DNA of 64,000 nt from NCBI RefSeq assembly GCF_016019885.1, contig NZ_JAEANY010000001.1, positions 248,001 to 312,000 of the forward strand, in the 5' to 3' direction. Source of the DNA: Aurantiacibacter sediminis. GTDB taxonomy: Bacteria; Pseudomonadota; Alphaproteobacteria; Sphingomonadales; Sphingomonadaceae. A program made the position numbers and the translations under genes. Positions 61,766 through 64,000 of this stretch are shown here, one piece after another. Each line of letters opens with the position of its first letter. Within the stretch, counting starts at the first letter, position 1. The notes beneath the pieces are model-generated. The model was not told the origin of the DNA. It did no database searches and saw only the letters and a program-made list of their open reading frames with translations.

Positions 61766-63406
61766 ATGTTCCGCATTCTCGCCCCCGCCGCGCTCCTGTC
61801 ACTCGCCGCCTGCACCACTGAAGAGGTGCCGCTCGAACCGCAGATTTCGCTGGAAACCATGCAAGACGTCACGCGCACGCTCTCTTCCGATGCATTCGAG
61901 GGGCGCGAGCCGGGCACGCAGGGTGGTGAGCGCACGGTTGAATACCTCATCGAACAATTCCAGGCGGCTGGCCTGCAGCCGGGCAATGGCGATAGCTGGG
62001 TTCAGGATGTCCCGCTGGTCGAAGTGACGGGCAGCAATTTCGCCCCGCTCACCATCGGCGATATTGAACTGGAACACGGCAGCGAATGGGTTGGCGTGTC
62101 CTACCCACTGGTCGAGCGCACCGAGCTCACTGACAGCGAAGTCGTGTTCGTCGGCTACGGCATCAATGCGCCCGAGCGTGGCTGGAACGATTACGAAGGC
62201 CTCGACATGGAGGGCAAGACCGCGCTCATCCTCGTGAACGATCCGGACTATATGGAAGAGGGGCTGGACGGGACCTTCGGCGGCCGCGCGATGACCTATT
62301 ACGGGCGCTGGCGCTACAAATATGAAGAGGCTGCGCGGCAGGGTGCTGCCGCTGCCATCGTCATCCATGAAGACTTTGCCGCAAGCTATGGCTGGAATGT
62401 GGTCGAAGGCGGCTGGACCGGCGCGCAGGCCTATGCCGACACCGGCGATGGCGGGGCAGGCAATACCGACATGAATGGCTGGATGACTCAGGACGCCGCG
62501 CGCAGAGTTCTGGCCGCCGAAGGCCTCAATCTGGACGAGTTGGTCGAAGCTGCGAGCCAGCCGGGGTTCGAGGCGATCCCGCTTGGCCAAACCGCCTCCA
62601 CCAGTTTCGACAATTCCATCCGCCGCTTCACGTCGCAGAACGTCATCGGCGTGCTGCCGGGCAACCAGCGGCCGACCGAATATATCCTACACACCGCGCA
62701 TTGGGATCACCTCGGCATTTGCGGCGAGGAAGGCGATGAAGACATGATCTGCAACGGCGCGGTGGACAATGCGACCGGCACTGCCGCGCTCGTCGCTTTG
62801 GCCGAGGCGCATGTCGCTGCCGGGCCGACGCAGCGCACGCAGGTTTTCCTTGCCGTGACGGCAGAGGAATCGGGCCTCCTCGGCTCCGAGTACTATGGCG
62901 CGAACCCGGTCTATCCGCTCGATCGCACGGTGGGCGGGGTCAATATCGATGCGCTCTATGTGCTGGGCGAAGCGAGCGATGTGACGGTGATCGGAGGCGG
63001 CAAGAGCGAGCTGGATGCCTACCTTGCCGATGCTCTCGAAGCGCAAGGCCGAAGCCAGACCGCTGACGCCGCACCGCAGGCAGGACGCTACTACCGTTCG
63101 GACCACTTCAGCCTCGCCAAGCGCGGCGTTCCGATGTTCTATGTGAAAAGCGGCCAGACACTGTCCGAAGGCGGCGCAGAGGCTGGCGAAGCGGCTTATC
63201 AGGATTACAACACTAATCACTATCACGCCGCGAGCGATGAATATTCCGAAGATTGGGACTGGGCCGGCGTGATGCAGGATTTGGAGCTGTATTTCATGCT
63301 CGCCCGCGCGCTGGGTGACACCGGCGAATGGCCGAACTGGAACGAGGGCGATGAATTCCGCGCCACCCGCGATGAAAGCTGCGCGCTGCGCGACGATGGC
63401 TGCTGA
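61766..63406 (+). CDS. M28 family metallopeptidase, lipoprotein
   Basis: 546 residues from ATG 61766, where a lipoprotein signal begins (FRILAPAALLSLAACTTEE, lipobox LAAC). A PA-type insertion lies at about residues 120-260. The di-zinc site is complete: HTAHWDHLG, GAVDNATGTAAL (bridging Asp), VTAEESGLLGSEYY (catalytic Glu), GGVNIDAL and YYRSDHFSLAKRGVPMF. It is probably an aminopeptidase or carboxypeptidase anchored in the outer membrane. The gene diverges from glnE. Confidence 0.93.
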   Translation: MFRILAPAALLSLAACTTEEVPLEPQISLETMQDVTRTLSSDAFEGREPGTQGGERTVEYLIEQFQAAGLQPGNGDSWVQDVPLVEVTGSNFAPLTIGDIELEHGSEWVGVSYPLVERTELTDSEVVFVGYGINAPERGWNDYEGLDMEGKTALILVNDPDYMEEGLDGTFGGRAMTYYGRWRYKYEEAARQGAAAAIVIHEDFAASYGWNVVEGGWTGAQAYADTGDGGAGNTDMNGWMTQDAARRVLAAEGLNLDELVEAASQPGFEAIPLGQTASTSFDNSIRRFTSQNVIGVLPGNQRPTEYILHTAHWDHLGICGEEGDEDMICNGAVDNATGTAALVALAEAHVAAGPTQRTQVFLAVTAEESGLLGSEYYGANPVYPLDRTVGGVNIDALYVLGEASDVTVIGGGKSELDAYLADALEAQGRSQTADAAPQAGRYYRSDHFSLAKRGVPMFYVKSGQTLSEGGAEAGEAAYQDYNTNHYHAASDEYSEDWDWAGVMQDLELYFMLARALGDTGEWPNWNEGDEFRATRDESCALRDDGC

Positions 63407-63410
63407 TCCG

Positions 63411-64000
63411 ATGACAGCGCGCATGCCCGCCGAATGGGCGCAGCAGGACTGGATCTGGATTGGCTTTCCCGCTCATGCCGATTTGTGGGAAGAAGATCTC
63501 GCGCCCGCGCAGGAGCAGATGGCAGCCTTCGCCAATGCGGTGTCCGAAGCCGGGCAGGATGTGCGGCTGGTGGTGCGCGACGATGCAGCGGCAGAGGCCG
63601 CGCGCAAGCTCGTCTCCGCCAAGGTCGCGATCGAGCGGCATCCCTATGGCGACATCTGGATACGCGACACCGGCCCGCTGATCCTGCCCGATGGCAGTGG
63701 CGCTCGCCGCGCGCAGGGCTTCGGGTTCAACGGATGGGGCGGCAAATACCTCCTGCCGGGCGATCAGGAGACCGGACCTTCGCTCGCCGAGGCGGGGAGC
63801 TTTCCATATTCGCGAGCGGGCTGGATCCTCGAAGGCGGGGCGGTGGAGACCGATGGCACCGGGCTGGTCGTGACCACTGAGCAATGCCTGCTCAATCCCA
63901 ACCGCAATCCTGATCTTACACGCGAACAGATCTGGGCGAACCTCCAACGCGATCTCGGTTTCGATCGGATCTTGTGGCTGGGCGATGGGCTGCTGGGCGA
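63411..64000 (+). CDS. Agmatine deiminase family protein (3' end outside window)
   Basis: The frame runs from ATG 63411 (ATG 63396 is possible and would overlap the peptidase stop) to the end of the window without a stop. TARMPAEWAQQDWIWIGFP is the typical start of the agmatine deiminase/peptidyl-arginine deiminase family. IERHPYGDIWIRDTGPLIL contains the substrate-binding Asp pair, and GFGFNGWGGKY and ILEGGAVETDGTG (E-G-G) follow. The catalytic Cys region is outside. It would turn agmatine into N-carbamoylputrescine. Confidence 0.93.
   Translation, partial: MTARMPAEWAQQDWIWIGFPAHADLWEEDLAPAQEQMAAFANAVSEAGQDVRLVVRDDAAAEAARKLVSAKVAIERHPYGDIWIRDTGPLILPDGSGARRAQGFGFNGWGGKYLLPGDQETGPSLAEAGSFPYSRAGWILEGGAVETDGTGLVVTTEQCLLNPNRNPDLTREQIWANLQRDLGFDRILWLGDGLLG

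Overview
The window is chromosomal DNA of a GC-rich alphaproteobacterium, most likely order Sphingomonadales and probably family Erythrobacteraceae. This rests on the rnd-like/lptC/lptA and leuS/lptE/holA gene orders, an exosortase-A-type glycosyltransferase at the left edge, a gene-transfer-agent spike-base gene, a dispersed intergenic repeat of a kind I recall from sphingomonads, and many alpha-type hypothetical proteins. No rRNA, tRNA, IS element, CRISPR array or prophage was recognised. The assignment is an inference from gene content; no marker gene was searched.

Layout. 1-2.6 kb: end of a family-4 glycosyltransferase and a large acidic membrane protein. 2.9-9.0 kb: glutamate synthase gltB-gltD. 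9-13.3 kb, minus strand: membrane protein, acyltransferase, orphan PAS histidine kinase, DksA/TraR-like zinc protein, uracil-DNA glycosylase. 13.4-15.3 kb: RNase D-like protein, lptC, lptA. 15.3-17.7 kb, minus strand: an O-antigen ligase/polymerase-like protein with two small membrane-associated companions.

17.8-23.6 kb is the most unusual part, a RiPP-like cassette. It holds an asparagine-synthetase/lasso-cyclase homologue without the glutaminase cysteine, a 118-residue precursor-like protein, a PRMT-like methyltransferase, an HPr-kinase-like protein, a PqqD-like recognition protein and a convergent nucleotidyltransferase. The precursor-like protein has a lasso-type leader (Y-x2-P-x-L-x3-G-x5-T-x) directly followed by GSLGNVGD, which fits an 8-residue Gly1-Asp8 macrolactam ring. 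Nine residues later begins a Peptidase_S74 (intramolecular chaperone, self-cleaving) domain with its Ser-Asp-x3-Lys signature. No lasso B2 leader protease and no exporter are present.

23.7-46.9 kb is a capsule/exopolysaccharide locus. It contains rfbACDB (dTDP-rhamnose), a Wzx-type flippase, an acyltransferase, a methyltransferase, several glycosyltransferases, a Wzy-like polymerase, a Wzc-type tyrosine autokinase, a Wza-type export lipoprotein, an AlgD-like GDP-mannose dehydrogenase, gmd and fcl (GDP-fucose), and a WcaJ-like initiating phosphotransferase. Inside it are two genes that look like the head-spike base and spike fibre of a Rhodobacter-type gene transfer agent. In Rhodobacter capsulatus those spikes bind capsule, so here the spike genes may sit beside the genes for their own receptor.

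47-64 kb is mostly housekeeping: holA, lptE, leuS (with one stretch of atypical codon use), a DUF3576-type lipoprotein, phaB, a luxR/DUF4019 gene interrupted by an in-frame amber codon, a ribbon-helix-helix protein, a ChaN-like lipoprotein, galU (UDP-glucose, which also serves the polysaccharide), an M23 peptidase, a DUF455 ferritin-like protein, bcp, glnE, an M28 peptidase and the start of an agmatine deiminase. gltBD and glnE place two nitrogen-assimilation functions in the same window, though far apart.
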